From: Calvatia gigantea
Lineage: Eukaryota; Basidiomycota; Agaricomycetes; Agaricales; Lycoperdaceae
Assembly (NCBI GenBank): GCA_025093985.1
Contig: JACAAK010000008.1
Span: forward strand, 372,001-436,000
Reading direction: 5' to 3'
DNA: 64,000 bases
A model generated the notes under the pieces. It was not told where the DNA came from. It saw only the letters and a program-made list of their open reading frames with translations, and searched no databases. The position numbers and the translations under genes are program-made. Below are positions 24,071 through 34,906 of this stretch, in pieces. Position 1 is the first letter of the stretch. The number at the start of each line of letters is the position of its first letter.

Positions 24071-26300
24071 ATGTTCAGCAACGCTCAGAATATCAAAGTC
24101 GACAATAGTCAATTTACTAACATCACCAACAACCGCGTTTCAACTACGCCGACTGGTATGGCTCAATCAGCTGTGGTGGGTGGGTAGTTGGACTGACCTA
24201 CCACCGTTGAACTAGGTATCGATGTCTTACTCGAAGCCTCAACCCCCGAGGCCGCCCATGATTCATCCGCTCGCGACCCGCCCCCGCGATGCTTCCCTGG
24301 AACCCGTAGGGAGTTCGTCGAAGATATCGTTTACTGGGCGATCCCTCCTGTTGGCAGTGCCCCAGCGCCCATATACCGAATGAAAGGACCGGCCGGAGTG
24401 GGTAAATCCGCTGTGGCACAGACCTGTGTAGAGAGGCTCAAACGGCTGGATAAACTCTGCCCAGCATTTTTCTTCTCCATCAATCAGCGAAATAAATACC
24501 GGACATTCTTCCCTTCTATTGCTTACCAGCTTGCTACTATCTATCCCGACTACCACGACCTGATTGATAGCAAGATTCGTCGCAACAAAACTCTTGTTGA
24601 CAAAACATTAGAAACCCAATTTTGGGGGCTGATTGTTGAGCCGTTGCAAGAACTAAAGGAAAAAGGGAAGGGAATTGGGACAAGAATTCCAGTGTTCGTT
24701 GACGGACTCGATGAGTGCGAGAGTCAGGACGCACAGTGTGAGATCATCGAGATCGTGGCTACCGCTGCCCGTGAGAGGGCCGCACCTTTGTGCTGGGCTT
24801 TCTTCAGTCGGCCTGAACCTCATATCGAGGCCACATTCTCTCAGGCCAGCATTTCCCCGTTCTGCCACATGACCATACTTCCGATCTCACGCGACGCGGA
24901 CGGAGACATTGAGCTCTATCTCAAGGTTGGCTTTGCGAATATCCTTCGGCGCCGTAACATCTCGGTGATCTCCCCATGGCCATCCCGTAGTGATATGAAG
25001 GAGCTTGTGCGCGCTGCAGGTGGATTTTTTATCTACGCCAAGACGCTTCTTCGATTTGTCGGCCAACCAGGTTCGCTCAATCCCGAGGAGTTGCTGCGTG
25101 CGATCATCGCTGTAATCTTAAACGGAAGTCGGCAGGTCACTGCCACTGAGCCCGCCTTCGTGGAACTGGATGCGTTTTATATGCTGATCATGCAACGCAT
25201 TCCTACTGAAATGCTACTATCCACTTGCCTTGTGCTCGCTACCATATGCTGGAGTTATTCTTCTAGCGCAATGGTAATTGCCAACACATTAAGGTTATCT
25301 AGGGTCGAATTCGAAACCATCTGTCGCCAAATGAATTCCGTAGTTCATTTTCAGCATCAAGATAAACCTTTGCAATTCGACCCTACGATCGATACTCGCC
25401 GTTCATTTCTGCGTATAAACCCAGGCTATATGACGGAGGCATGCAATCTGGTTCGGCATTCACTCGGCGGATCCATTTCCTTCTATCACAAGTCGTTCAG
25501 GGACTTCCTTCTCGATCCGCTCCGTTCTGGGATTTACTGCGTCAACACTGCAACTGATGAACGAATCTATGAACAAGGAGAAGTGGGACTTGGTACTTCG
25601 CTTCGAGAAAAGCCACCATTGGCAAGGCTCAGGTGTGTTTAATCCGTTCTATGATCTATCCTTTTTTTCTAAATCAACTTCTGTAATTTAGAGCTGGTCA
25701 GAGTCTCCAGTGCGCCCGATTCAACGTCCAATCTTTCCTACCCATGTACGAGTGAGCTGGTTAACTCCCTGGTTGAAGCCTGGATTTATCGCTGTGTCGA
25801 CGTCAGAAGTGCCCCCTTTGGGGCTGACTTCGATTTTCGTAAACATTTCTATGTCGCTGCAAGCCTAGCCAGAAGCTTATCTACAAGCAAGCCTGTGAAC
25901 CGACCTCGCTTGCACCAATGCGCTGGCTTTCGTAAGTATGTTCAGAGGACCGCACTTGCCTGGCTTCAACCTGGTGAATTTCTGAAGTTCAGTGTCACTG
26001 CGTTCAAGGAAGGTGAGCTGGTGTCTGTGATATTGACCGTAAAACAGTGACTTACAATGGTTAAAGGACATCAAAAGACAACAAGAGATGAATATCATAC
26101 GACCCTATTACACCACTCCTCCCTTTCTCGACGTACCCAAAGGTCTAGTTGAATCAGGATTATACATTCTAGGACATGGTTCGAAGTCAATTTTCTGGTA
26201 CTGGGAAATCAACTATAATTTAAGATCCTTCCAACAATTCCATACACTCGATTTAGCTGAAGGACAGAGGATACACCAAGAGGGGCGATATTGTTTGTAG
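24071..26300 (+). CDS. NACHT-domain STAND NTPase, copy 2
   Basis: Same architecture as copy 1. Exons 24071-24155, 24216-25632, 25692-26011 and 26067-26300. Exon 1 encodes MFSNAQNIKVDNSQFTNIT and ends in the shared TPTG. Exon 2 has GPAGVGKSAVAQTCVE, RIPVFVDGLDECES, CWAFFSRPEPHIEA and SFYHKSFRDFLLD. The tail ends with LGHGSKSIFWYWEINY and DLAEGQRIHQE, and is about 15 residues shorter than copies 3 and 4 after that point. One extra base at about 25577 shifts frame just before the conserved HHWQGSG, and an extra G sits at 26012 at the exon 3 donor. Like copy 1 it lacks the ~13-residue insert after FFFSI, so copies 1 and 2 form one sublineage. Confidence 0.83.
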
Positions 26301-26972
26301 GCGAAAGTTGAAATCGTAGTAGCAAGGAATGTTCTATTTGTGTTTCGTATGGTGTATATACTGGGGATGGGTGGCCATCACTTCTATTCAAACTGAGCCT
26401 ACCCCTTTCTACCTCATGAAATTGTGATCTTGTCTTGAGAACCTACGCACATGACCCCCCTTGCAGTTAGCACGGGCCAAATAGTCTCGTCAGAGTAACA
26501 AACATAGATGCGTGTGACCCTCGGCCTTTGAGTCCCATCCAAGGCTTGAGCTTGAAGTTCGGATGCTTCGTCTTTGGTGGTGAGAGGTGCGCCCTTTTAT
26601 TCTACTCCTAAAATGACCAACCCCCAGTCCAAGTGCTGGTCTAGCCACCGCCGGACCCGAACTGTCAAATCGATGTTGACATTCCCACCACGTCTTATGA
26701 GTGGGCAGACGGTGCCAGTGGCGCGAACAGAAGGTCAAACCCTATTGCGGACAGATCTACGTCAGGGAAATCCTCTGCTTCAACCAGCTAGCACCTCTCA
26801 TTACCCCGTTAAACGGCAAGAGCACATATGAACATTTTTGCAATCTACTTGCTCCCGGGGACATTCAATCGCCTACACAGATTATTTTTAGACCTAGTAG
26901 GTTCGTTGTATTCACACGGCCTCTTGGGAGTCAGCGTGGCTTCAAACGACGTGCTTTCATCCACCACAATCC
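26301..26972. other. Intergenic between NACHT-2 and NACHT-3
   Basis: No supported gene. Open frames here are short and lack motifs. The promoter of NACHT-3 is expected in the right part. Confidence 0.45.
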
Positions 26973-29274
26973 ATGTCCGTCCTCTCCGACGCTCAGAACG
27001 TCGTGATTAACAACAGCCACTTCACAGATCAGATAATCGTCAACCATTCTACAGGTGATCCTAATGGTAGGCTCAACCAAGAAAGAATGAGCGAACGACG
27101 GAACTAACCTAGTTTTATCAAGGATTAGGTATTGATATCTTGCTTGAGACGTCAATTCCCGCTGCCGCATATGATTCTTCCGCTCGCAGTCCACCCCCTC
27201 GATGTTTCCCTGGAACTCGTGAACAATTCGTTGAAGATGTCCTCCACTGGGCTCTCCCTTCAGTTGGCGATGTTCCGTTGCCTATGTATTGGATGAAGGG
27301 ACCTGCTGGAGTGGGCAAATCCGCCATAGCCCAGACCTGCGTAGAAAAGATCAAACGCCAAGGAAACCTCGGTGCAGCCTTCTTTTTCTCAATAACCAGA
27401 CAAAACCAAGAAAACGATAGTCCAATCGACAGTCGGAAGGAACATCATAAATTCTTCACTTCCATCGCTTACCAGCTCACCACTATCTATCCTGAATACC
27501 ATGACCTCCTTGACAAGAAGATCCGCCGCAACAAGACACTCGTCGACAAAACAATGGAATCACAGTTTAGGGAGTTGATCGTTGAACCCTTGCAGGAACT
27601 GGAGGCAAATGGGAAAGGAGTTGGGAAGAGGATTCCTGTGTTTGTCGACGGGTTGGACGAATGTGAGGATCAGGATGCACAGTGCGAGATTATTGAGATT
27701 GTAGCAGCTGCAGCACATGATGGTGTAATGCCTTTGTGCTGGGCATTCTTCAGCCGGCCTGAACCTCACATTGAAGCCAGCTTCTCCAAGGCTAGGGTTT
27801 TTTCACTCTGCCACATGACCGTACTTCCAATCTCGCGCGATGCAGATGGAGACATCGAGCTGTACCTCAGGGCTGGATTCAAGAATATCCTTCAACGCCT
27901 CAATGTTACCTTGGATTCCCCTTGGCCCTCGAATAGCGATTTGCGGAAGCTTGTCCGGGCGGCAGGCGGATTATTCATTTATGCCGTTACACTCCTCCGG
28001 TTCCTTAGCCAACCGGACTCCCTCGGCCCTGAAGAGTTGTTACGGGCGGTACTCGCCATAATATCAGCTCGCGACCAGCGCAACACTGCCACAGACCATC
28101 CCTTTGCAGAGCTAGATGCCTTCTATATGTTAATCATGCGACGCATTCACACCAAAGTGTTTCCATCTATTCATCCGGTACTTGCTATGCTATCCCAGAA
28201 GGGACCTTCAAGCGCAATAATGATTGCCAATATGTTGGGGCTTTCTCGGGCCCAACTTGAAACTCTCTGTAACCAAATGAGCGCAGTAATTAAATTCCAG
28301 CGCCAAGATAAACCCTTAGAACTCGACCCTGCAATCGATACAAACCGTTCATTTTTGCACGCAGATCCAGGTGCCCTTCCGACAGAAGTATACAATATGC
28401 TTCGTGATTCGCTCGGTGGATCAATTTCTTTCTATCACAAGTCATTCTCAGACTTCCTCCGCGACCCCACCCGTTCTAAAAGTTACTGTGTCAGTACTTC
28501 AGCACTGCAGGTGGTAGACAAGCGGAAGTTGAAATTCCGGCTTGGCTTTGAACAAAGCTACCATTGGCAAGGCTCAGGTGTGTTTGCCTCACCTTGGCGT
28601 TAGTCCATTATCTTAATCTGCACTCTCCCAGAGTTGGTCCTAGCGCCGGGTGTGCCTGACTCTGCATCCTGTCTCACCTATCCTTATACAAACGAATTGG
28701 TCAACTCTCTTGTCGGGGCGTTGATTTATACAAACTTGGCTCGCCTAGACATGGGGTCGTTCGTTGATATGGATTTTCGCAAACACATACATTTTGACAC
28801 AAACCTCATGAGATGTGTATTAGGAGGAAGTGAGCTTGTGGTACGACATCATCTGAAACGTTTTACTGGCATTTACAAGTACGTTGATGGGACTGTGCTT
28901 ACACGGCTTCCACGGGGTGGATTTCAGAAGTTCAACGTCACAAAATTCAAAGAAGTAAGATTATTTCTTCCGGTGCCCACGTCAAGAATTCTCTAATCAA
29001 ATGTCTGAAGTTTATCAAAGAGCGTCAACGAGCGAACATGATACGACCCTATCACCCTGACTTCGCATCAAGATTCAAATCTTTCTTTCAAGTTAAGAGT
29101 CGAGGTGGAATTGAATCAGGGCTATACCTTGTTGGCCACGGTGCTAAATCAATTTTCTGGTACTGGGAGATCAACTACGGTTTGAAGTCATACCGAGAGT
29201 TCATGGCTCTTGATTTGGCCGAGGGGAAGGAGGTATACCGAGAGGAACAGTTTGATTCTTGGGTCAAGGATTAG
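26973..29274 (+). CDS. NACHT-domain STAND NTPase, copy 3 (intact)
   Basis: Reference copy for the array: exons 26973-27066, 27129-28577, 28632-28954 and 29011-29274 join without frame breaks to 709 residues. Residues 1-31 are the polar module (AQNVVINNSHFTDQIIVN). Walker A GPAGVGKS is at residues 89-96, Walker B IPVFVDGLDE at about 200-209, and FSRPE at about 239-243. A winged-helix-like region with MIANMLGLSRAQLETLC follows, then SLGGSISFYHKSFSDFL. Residues about 515-709 form the conserved tail (NELVNSLVGALIY, GIYKYVDGT, VGHGAKSIFWYWEINY, DLAEGKEVYREEQ). There are no WD40, ankyrin or TPR repeats, unlike many fungal NLRs. Compared with copies 1 and 2 it has about 13 extra residues (QENDSPIDSRKEH region) between the FFFS strand and FFTSIAYQL. 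Confidence 0.9.
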
Positions 29275-29978
29275 AAAGGTGTTGGAGAGTGTTACGGAAA
29301 AAGGAGAGCGGCAGAACCAAATTGAAACCGCCGATGGCGTTGGAAGCAGATGCATCATGGACCTGCAGATTTTGATAGGCAATAGGCCGTATTGATACTT
29401 AGCCGTTAATAAAGCTGGGCTCAATGATGCATTGTACATAGATAATCAGCAACACACAACAGTGTTTGGTTTTTGATACCTTGGGCCTCTCTTTGATATC
29501 CCTCAATTCTTCCCTGCTATAATTTGGCTGCCCTATTATTGGGGTCCCTATGCCACAAACACTGGTCACCGGAATATCTGTCACTTGTGGTGGGTGTGGC
29601 ACGAGACAGTGCCACTCCTCGGGACGTCTTTACAGTTGACGCAACACGTGGTTAGATTCAGTATCTCACCTTAAATGCCCACTTCTTATGTGCCAAGTCC
29701 GGGTAGCAAGAAGTAGACGTGGTCTGTCATCACCTCCACATGGGGCGTATAGTGCTTTGGACCCGGTTTAAGGAGTAAAATTCTCGATGAGATCTCAGGG
29801 TGGCGATCAATAGCCTAAACAAGGTCCCTAGTCACATCTGTAGAGAGGCCGAGTTTGCTTTCTATGAGAGTGATGAAGAGGGGGGCTACAGCTAGGATAG
29901 TGAGCATGTCAGCTTCTGTCTGATGTTGGTCTTGACCGAGGGGATGCGTTGGAAAAGGAGGGTTTGAGTTTGCAGCAG

Positions 29979-30985
29979 TCAGAGAGAGACAGTGATGGAA
30001 TGGAGATCAGAGACATTCTGAAGCCTCAGAAAGATACAAAAGGGGTCCGAAAGGGTGACAGAGAGGTGTACCAAGCATTCAAGAGTTGGCAACTTGCGAA
30101 TACGAGAGGTCCAAGACGCCAAGGCGGTGAGAGATGGAGATAGAGAGAGATTTATTAGAGACAAAGCTAGAGACAAGAGGTTTGAGAGATAGGAAACTGG
30201 ATAATTCATAGCTCCTTGACTATGATGTAGTCTACAGATTTTATAAGGAGAAAAATGGTCTGTGCGCGTGTAAAAATCCTGGACGTCCTCGACCTTCCTA
30301 GATGGGTAGCTTAAACAATGCAAGCTATGCATTGGGAAGATCAGATGTGGGGTAGGAATTGCAAGAGAATTCGCGCACGACAGTTCCATCTCCCTCAGCG
30401 ATATGGGCTTCATGGTGTAAAGGGAGAACGGGATGTCAGCCTCCTCGCACCGGTTTCTTTTCATAGCATTGAGAGAGGCCGCCTGAATAAGGAAGCGCTT
30501 GAGTTCCAGAATGGATAGTACGGAATCAACCATGTATCTGTTCGAATCAACAGGACACCACGTCGAGAACGGTAGCACCTCCCGCACGTGGCCAGCTGTT
30601 GTCTTATTGTTAAGTACCACTCGAGTAACACCGTGTTCATGGAAGATGTAGAGATAGTCGGAGCGGTCTTGGTAAACGACCATCTCATGAATGGCAAGCC
30701 GTAGTACAATGACACTGACCCCAGCAAACGCGTAGGGAGACCATTGGAAACCTGTCGACAGCAACGAATGCGAAGTAGACGATACGCACTTACGGAGCAA
30801 CAGAAGTCCGGTAAACCAGGTTGATTGCAAACCTTCCTCTTGAATGTGACAGTCTCCGTTGTGCCGACTTTCGATTCAGCAAAAGTCAAAGCAGCGATGG
30901 TTCTTAACACATGATTGTCGCAGCAGCAGCGACGACACTTGAAAGCTTGAACGTTCAGAATGCCATCCAGGTTTGCATGGTTCAC
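29979..30985 (-). CDS. Uncharacterised open region, possibly a broken gene
   Basis: Two long overlapping minus-strand frames (29979-30830 and 30461-30985) are open for 283 and 174 codons. A stretch such as LAIHEMVVYQDRSDYLYIF reads like real protein, and a possible acceptor (GTCGACAG) lies at about 30755. Cys-rich FKCRRCCCDNH is near the start of the upstream frame. The DNA around 29940-30170 is GA-rich, so part of the openness may be composition. I do not recognise a family. Confidence 0.2.
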
Positions 30986-31124
30986 CTTAACGTTTTTCGT
31001 CTCAAACTGTCAGCCCAACGAGGCACCAGGTAACACCACGCCCAGCGCCGCAGCCTCACCCCCATTCATACTGTAAGCCAACTTGTCCTCTCTCACAGTC
31101 GTTAGCCTGAGCCATCGGTGTCCG

Positions 31125-32330
31125 CGCGTTCCCACAGTGAAGTAACATTCTGCAAGCCATGTCCCGCATTCATTGCATCAAAAGTCAGTTGCGCGAGTCG
31201 GCGTAAAGTCCTTGCGTGCCCTTTCAAGGGTCGCGCGCTCGGTCTTGGTCTTAAAGTCGGTACGATACGAACTTGCCTCCGTTCTAGCGACCAGAATTCT
31301 TTTGGTGTGGCCGGCCTCTTTCGGCGGGTTCGCCATATCCCATTTATGATTTGGAATCCTCGCCTCTTTCTTGTGCTTCTTAAAAACCTTGACTAAAGCC
31401 TCCTGTCCGACTCCAATCCGCCCACGATGTGGTCCTAGCCTACATCAGCCACAGAAACTTGAGCGCTAGCATTATCCCTTTTTCCTTCATGTTCGGATAC
31501 GCAATGCACCACTGTAGCGTTAATCGCCACGGTCGTCCCATCATTGATCAAAGTCGGGGACTCTAACACGTCAAAGATAGCCTTGTGCTTGAATAATATC
31601 CCGGACCTTTCCCTGCCTGAATGGTTCTGCGAGGTCCTTGGGGTATAAGAATTGTATCACAATAATTTTTTCGACACTTGTACCCGTAGGAGATATTTTG
31701 GTGCAAAACGACACTAGCCCCTGTGTCATAAGGAGTAGTCTGAAGGATCTAGGTATCAAGGAAGACGCACTGGGGGACCTTGAAGCCCAACGAAATAAGC
31801 TTGTCAAACACTGTTCTCCTGTACTCTTCGTCACTTAAATTTGGGAAGACAACGAGGTTCAGAACATCGTTCCCAAGCACTCTATCCACCTTCTTCCACC
31901 AAACAGCAGAAGGATCCTCCTCTTCAAATCCTTATTCAAGGACGCTTCAAATGGCACGCTCGGCTTTATCAACGAAGCACCATGAATAACCACGTTGTAA
32001 TCAATAGCGAGCATCAAAGTCTCCACAACCCGTGATGCAAGGAGTCACAGCCTCACAGGCTAAATTACGATAGGCCGGACTTCACCTCCAGAGCACTAGG
32101 CGTCCAAATTCTAGGGGTGTATATGGGTTCCGAGGTTGTGTGTGTCCAAAACCGCTCGTGCGAGGTGAAGACAAGGAAAAGCAATGTTTGAGGCAACATA
32201 GAACAGGTCCAAGAGGTGGGCTCGGAAAAGGATTGCTTGACAATGCTTGTTGGGAAGTTTGTGGTGCAAGCCAAAACTCTGATCTTTTTAATGTCTTCGC
32301 GACATACGGCATTAGGTGAGTACCCCATGC
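31125..32330 (-). CDS. Uncharacterised fragmented gene
   Basis: Read on minus, consecutive coherent segments appear in changing frames: VVETLMLAIDYNVVIHGASL (about 31950-32030), DPSAVWWKKVDRVLGNDVLN with EEYRRTVFDKLISLGFKVPQ (about 31770-31915), VIQFLYPKDLAEPFRQGKVR (about 31590-31660), ESPTLINDGTTVAINATVVH (about 31500-31565), EARIPNHKWDMANPPKEAGH (about 31300-31370), and a possible zinc-binding CNECGTWLAEC near 31140-31170. This looks like a real gene of about 350 residues disrupted by indels or with introns I could not define. Family not recognised. Confidence 0.35.
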
Positions 32331-32598
32331 TTAAGTACCGAAGACCTGTGCTCGTACTTGAGGAGTTATTCTCAGTATATCACATTCTGAGGTGGATTTG
32401 ATGTTCCCCTGAAATCATTTAGAGGATTACCCTGTTCCCCAGGCCTCATGTAATGTCGTTGTCTAGCGGTTTGGCCCTATTTTTAGATCCCGTTTTACGC
32501 TACACAGCCCCGGTGACAGGCACTACCAACCTCTTTCCTTCCGAGTTCACATTCTTATTTTTTCCCGCCCCCGAACGCCTTATCCGTGTCAGCCGCCT

Positions 32599-34906
32599 AT
32601 GCCGACCTTCACTAATCCCCAGAATTTCGTAATCAAAAACAGTCATTTCACAGACCAGCATATAACAGTAAATAGTTCGGCTGGGCCTACTGGTGAGTTG
32701 AGTTAACAAGTGTGGACAACCGGATTGATTTGACGTGCAATGAGCCAGGTATCGATATCCTACTCGAAACATCCATACCTGCCGCTACGTATGATTCGTC
32801 CGCCCGCGATCCACCTCCTCGATGCTTCCCCGGAACCCGTGAACAATACGTCGAAGACATCGTTCACTGGGCTCTCCCTGCCGCTAGTGACTCGCCCCTG
32901 CCAATATACTGGTTGAAGGGGCCCGCTGGAGTGGGCAAGTCCGCCATAGCTCAGACTTGTGTGGAGAAGCTAAAGCGTCTGGACAAACTTGGCGCAGCGT
33001 TCTTCTTCTCAACCAATAGACACAACAAACTCCAGGACAATCCAGCTGATGACCGGAAGGAACATCAAAAATTCTTCACATCTATCGCCTATCAGCTCAC
33101 CACCATCTACCCCAATTACCACAACCTGCTGGATAACAAGATTCGTCGCGACAAGACGCTCGTCGACAAATCACTGGAATCCCAATTCAGGGCTTTGATT
33201 ATCGAACCATTGCAGGAACTTGAGGCAAAGGGACAGGGGATCGGGAAGAGAATCCCAGTGTTTGTTGATGGTCTCGACGAATGCGAGGACCGGGATGCAC
33301 AGTGCCAGATCGTCGAGATCGTAACCGCTGCAACTCATGACGGTGTTGCTCCTCTCTGCTGGGCATTCTTCAGTCGCCCTGAGCCCCACATTGAAGCGAC
33401 ATTCTCCATGCCTAATGTCTCTTCATTATGCCACACGACCATAGTTCCGATCTCTAGTGACGCAGATGGAGATGTCGAACTCTACCTCAGGGCTGGCTTC
33501 GTAAATATCCTTCGGCGCCTCAACATCGTCATGAGAACCCCTTGGCCTTCTGATAGCGATATGAAGGAGCTTGTACGTGCTGCCGGCGGATTATTTATAT
33601 ACGCGACAACACTCCTCCGTTTTGTTGGTCAGTCCGATTCTCTTGGGCCTGAGGCGCTATTGCGCGCAGTTCTGGCCGTAATCTCAAACCGTAGCCAGCG
33701 TAGCCCTACCCCAGACCTTCCCTTCGCCGAACTGGATGACTTCTACGTGTTGATCCTGCAACGAATTCCCAACAAAATCTTGCCCTCCATTCTTCTCGTA
33801 CTGGCTTCCATGTGTCGGAATGGTCCCTTGAGCACAATCATGACCGCCAATATATTAGGCCTATCTAGGGCCGAAATTGAGGCCCTCTGCAACCAAATGA
33901 GTGCTGTGGTCCGTTTCCAACCTCAAGCCAAACCCCTAGAACTCGGCCCTACCGTCGATGCCAGTCGTTCATTCCAGTCCGCAGTTTCAGAGACTATCCC
34001 GGCGGATGTATACAATACGATTCGTGATTCACTTGGCGGATCTGTGTCGTTCTATCATAAATCGTTCAAGGATTTCCTCGTTGATGAAGCCCGCTCGGGG
34101 TCTTACTGCGTCACCATTCCGAGGAGGCGTAATATTTTGCTTAAGCAGGAGTTGAAATTCCGACTTGACTACGAACGGAGCCACTCTTGGCATGGGTCAG
34201 GTATGTTCTTCCATCTCCGTGTCCTTCCAGTGTCGTAACCTCCCAACCCCAGAATTAGTCCTAGCACCTGGGGTTCCTGATTCTGCATCATGTCTTTCCT
34301 ACCCAGGCGGGAATGAACTGATCAACTCCCTTCTCCAAACGCTGATATACAGAAGTATAACCCGCCAAGACATGGAGTCATTGGATAATTTGGATTTTCG
34401 CATACATCTATATATTTCAGCTGCACTCGTTAGGTGTGTATCGACAGGTCAACAGCTTGCATTGCAATACCCTTTGAGGGGCTGTAGTGGTTTCTACAAA
34501 TACGTCCGCGGGACTATGCTCGCTCGGCTTGCGCCAGGTGAATTCCCAAAATTTGATGTCAAAAAACTCAAGGAGGTGAGAAGAACTTTTCCAACATGTG
34601 TACCGAAATACGCACTTAACACCTCCGAAGTTTATTAAAGACCGACGTCGCGCAAGTGTGCTACGACCCCACTACCCTAATTTTATATCCCGGTTCAAAT
34701 CACCCTTATTTGGTATATTCAATGCCCGCGTTGAATCGGGATTATACCTTGTTGGCCGTGGTTCTAAATCGGTTTTTTGGTACTGGGAAGTCAACTACGA
34801 CCTGGCGACTTATCAAGAGTTTATGACGTTTGACTTAGCCGAAGGGGAGAGGCTGTATCAAGAGGAGCGTTTCGACCTGTGGACAAAGAGTCGGAGGGGC
34901 AACTAA
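32599..34906 (+). CDS. NACHT-domain STAND NTPase, copy 4 (intact)
   Basis: Exons 32599-32692, 32749-34200, 34253-34575 and 34631-34906 join without breaks to 714 residues. Exons 1 and 3 have exactly the same lengths (94 and 323 nt) as in copy 3. The N-terminal module reads NPQNFVIKNSHFTDQHITVN. Walker A is GPAGVGKSAIAQTC, Walker B IPVFVDGLDECED, sensor CWAFFSRPEPHIEA; the tail contains VGRGSKSVFWYWEVNY and DLAEGERLYQEERF. It shares the ~13-residue insert after FFFS with copy 3 (NKLQDNPADDRKEH region), so copies 3 and 4 form the second sublineage. It is the right-hand end of the array. Confidence 0.9.

Larger units (their letters stand above)
29275..32598. other. Low-coding interval between NACHT-3 and NACHT-4
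   Basis: Apart from the two doubtful minus-strand genes listed separately, I see no features. A purine-rich GAGA-type tract lies at about 29975-30175. No TIR or LTR pair was found by eye. Confidence 0.4.
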
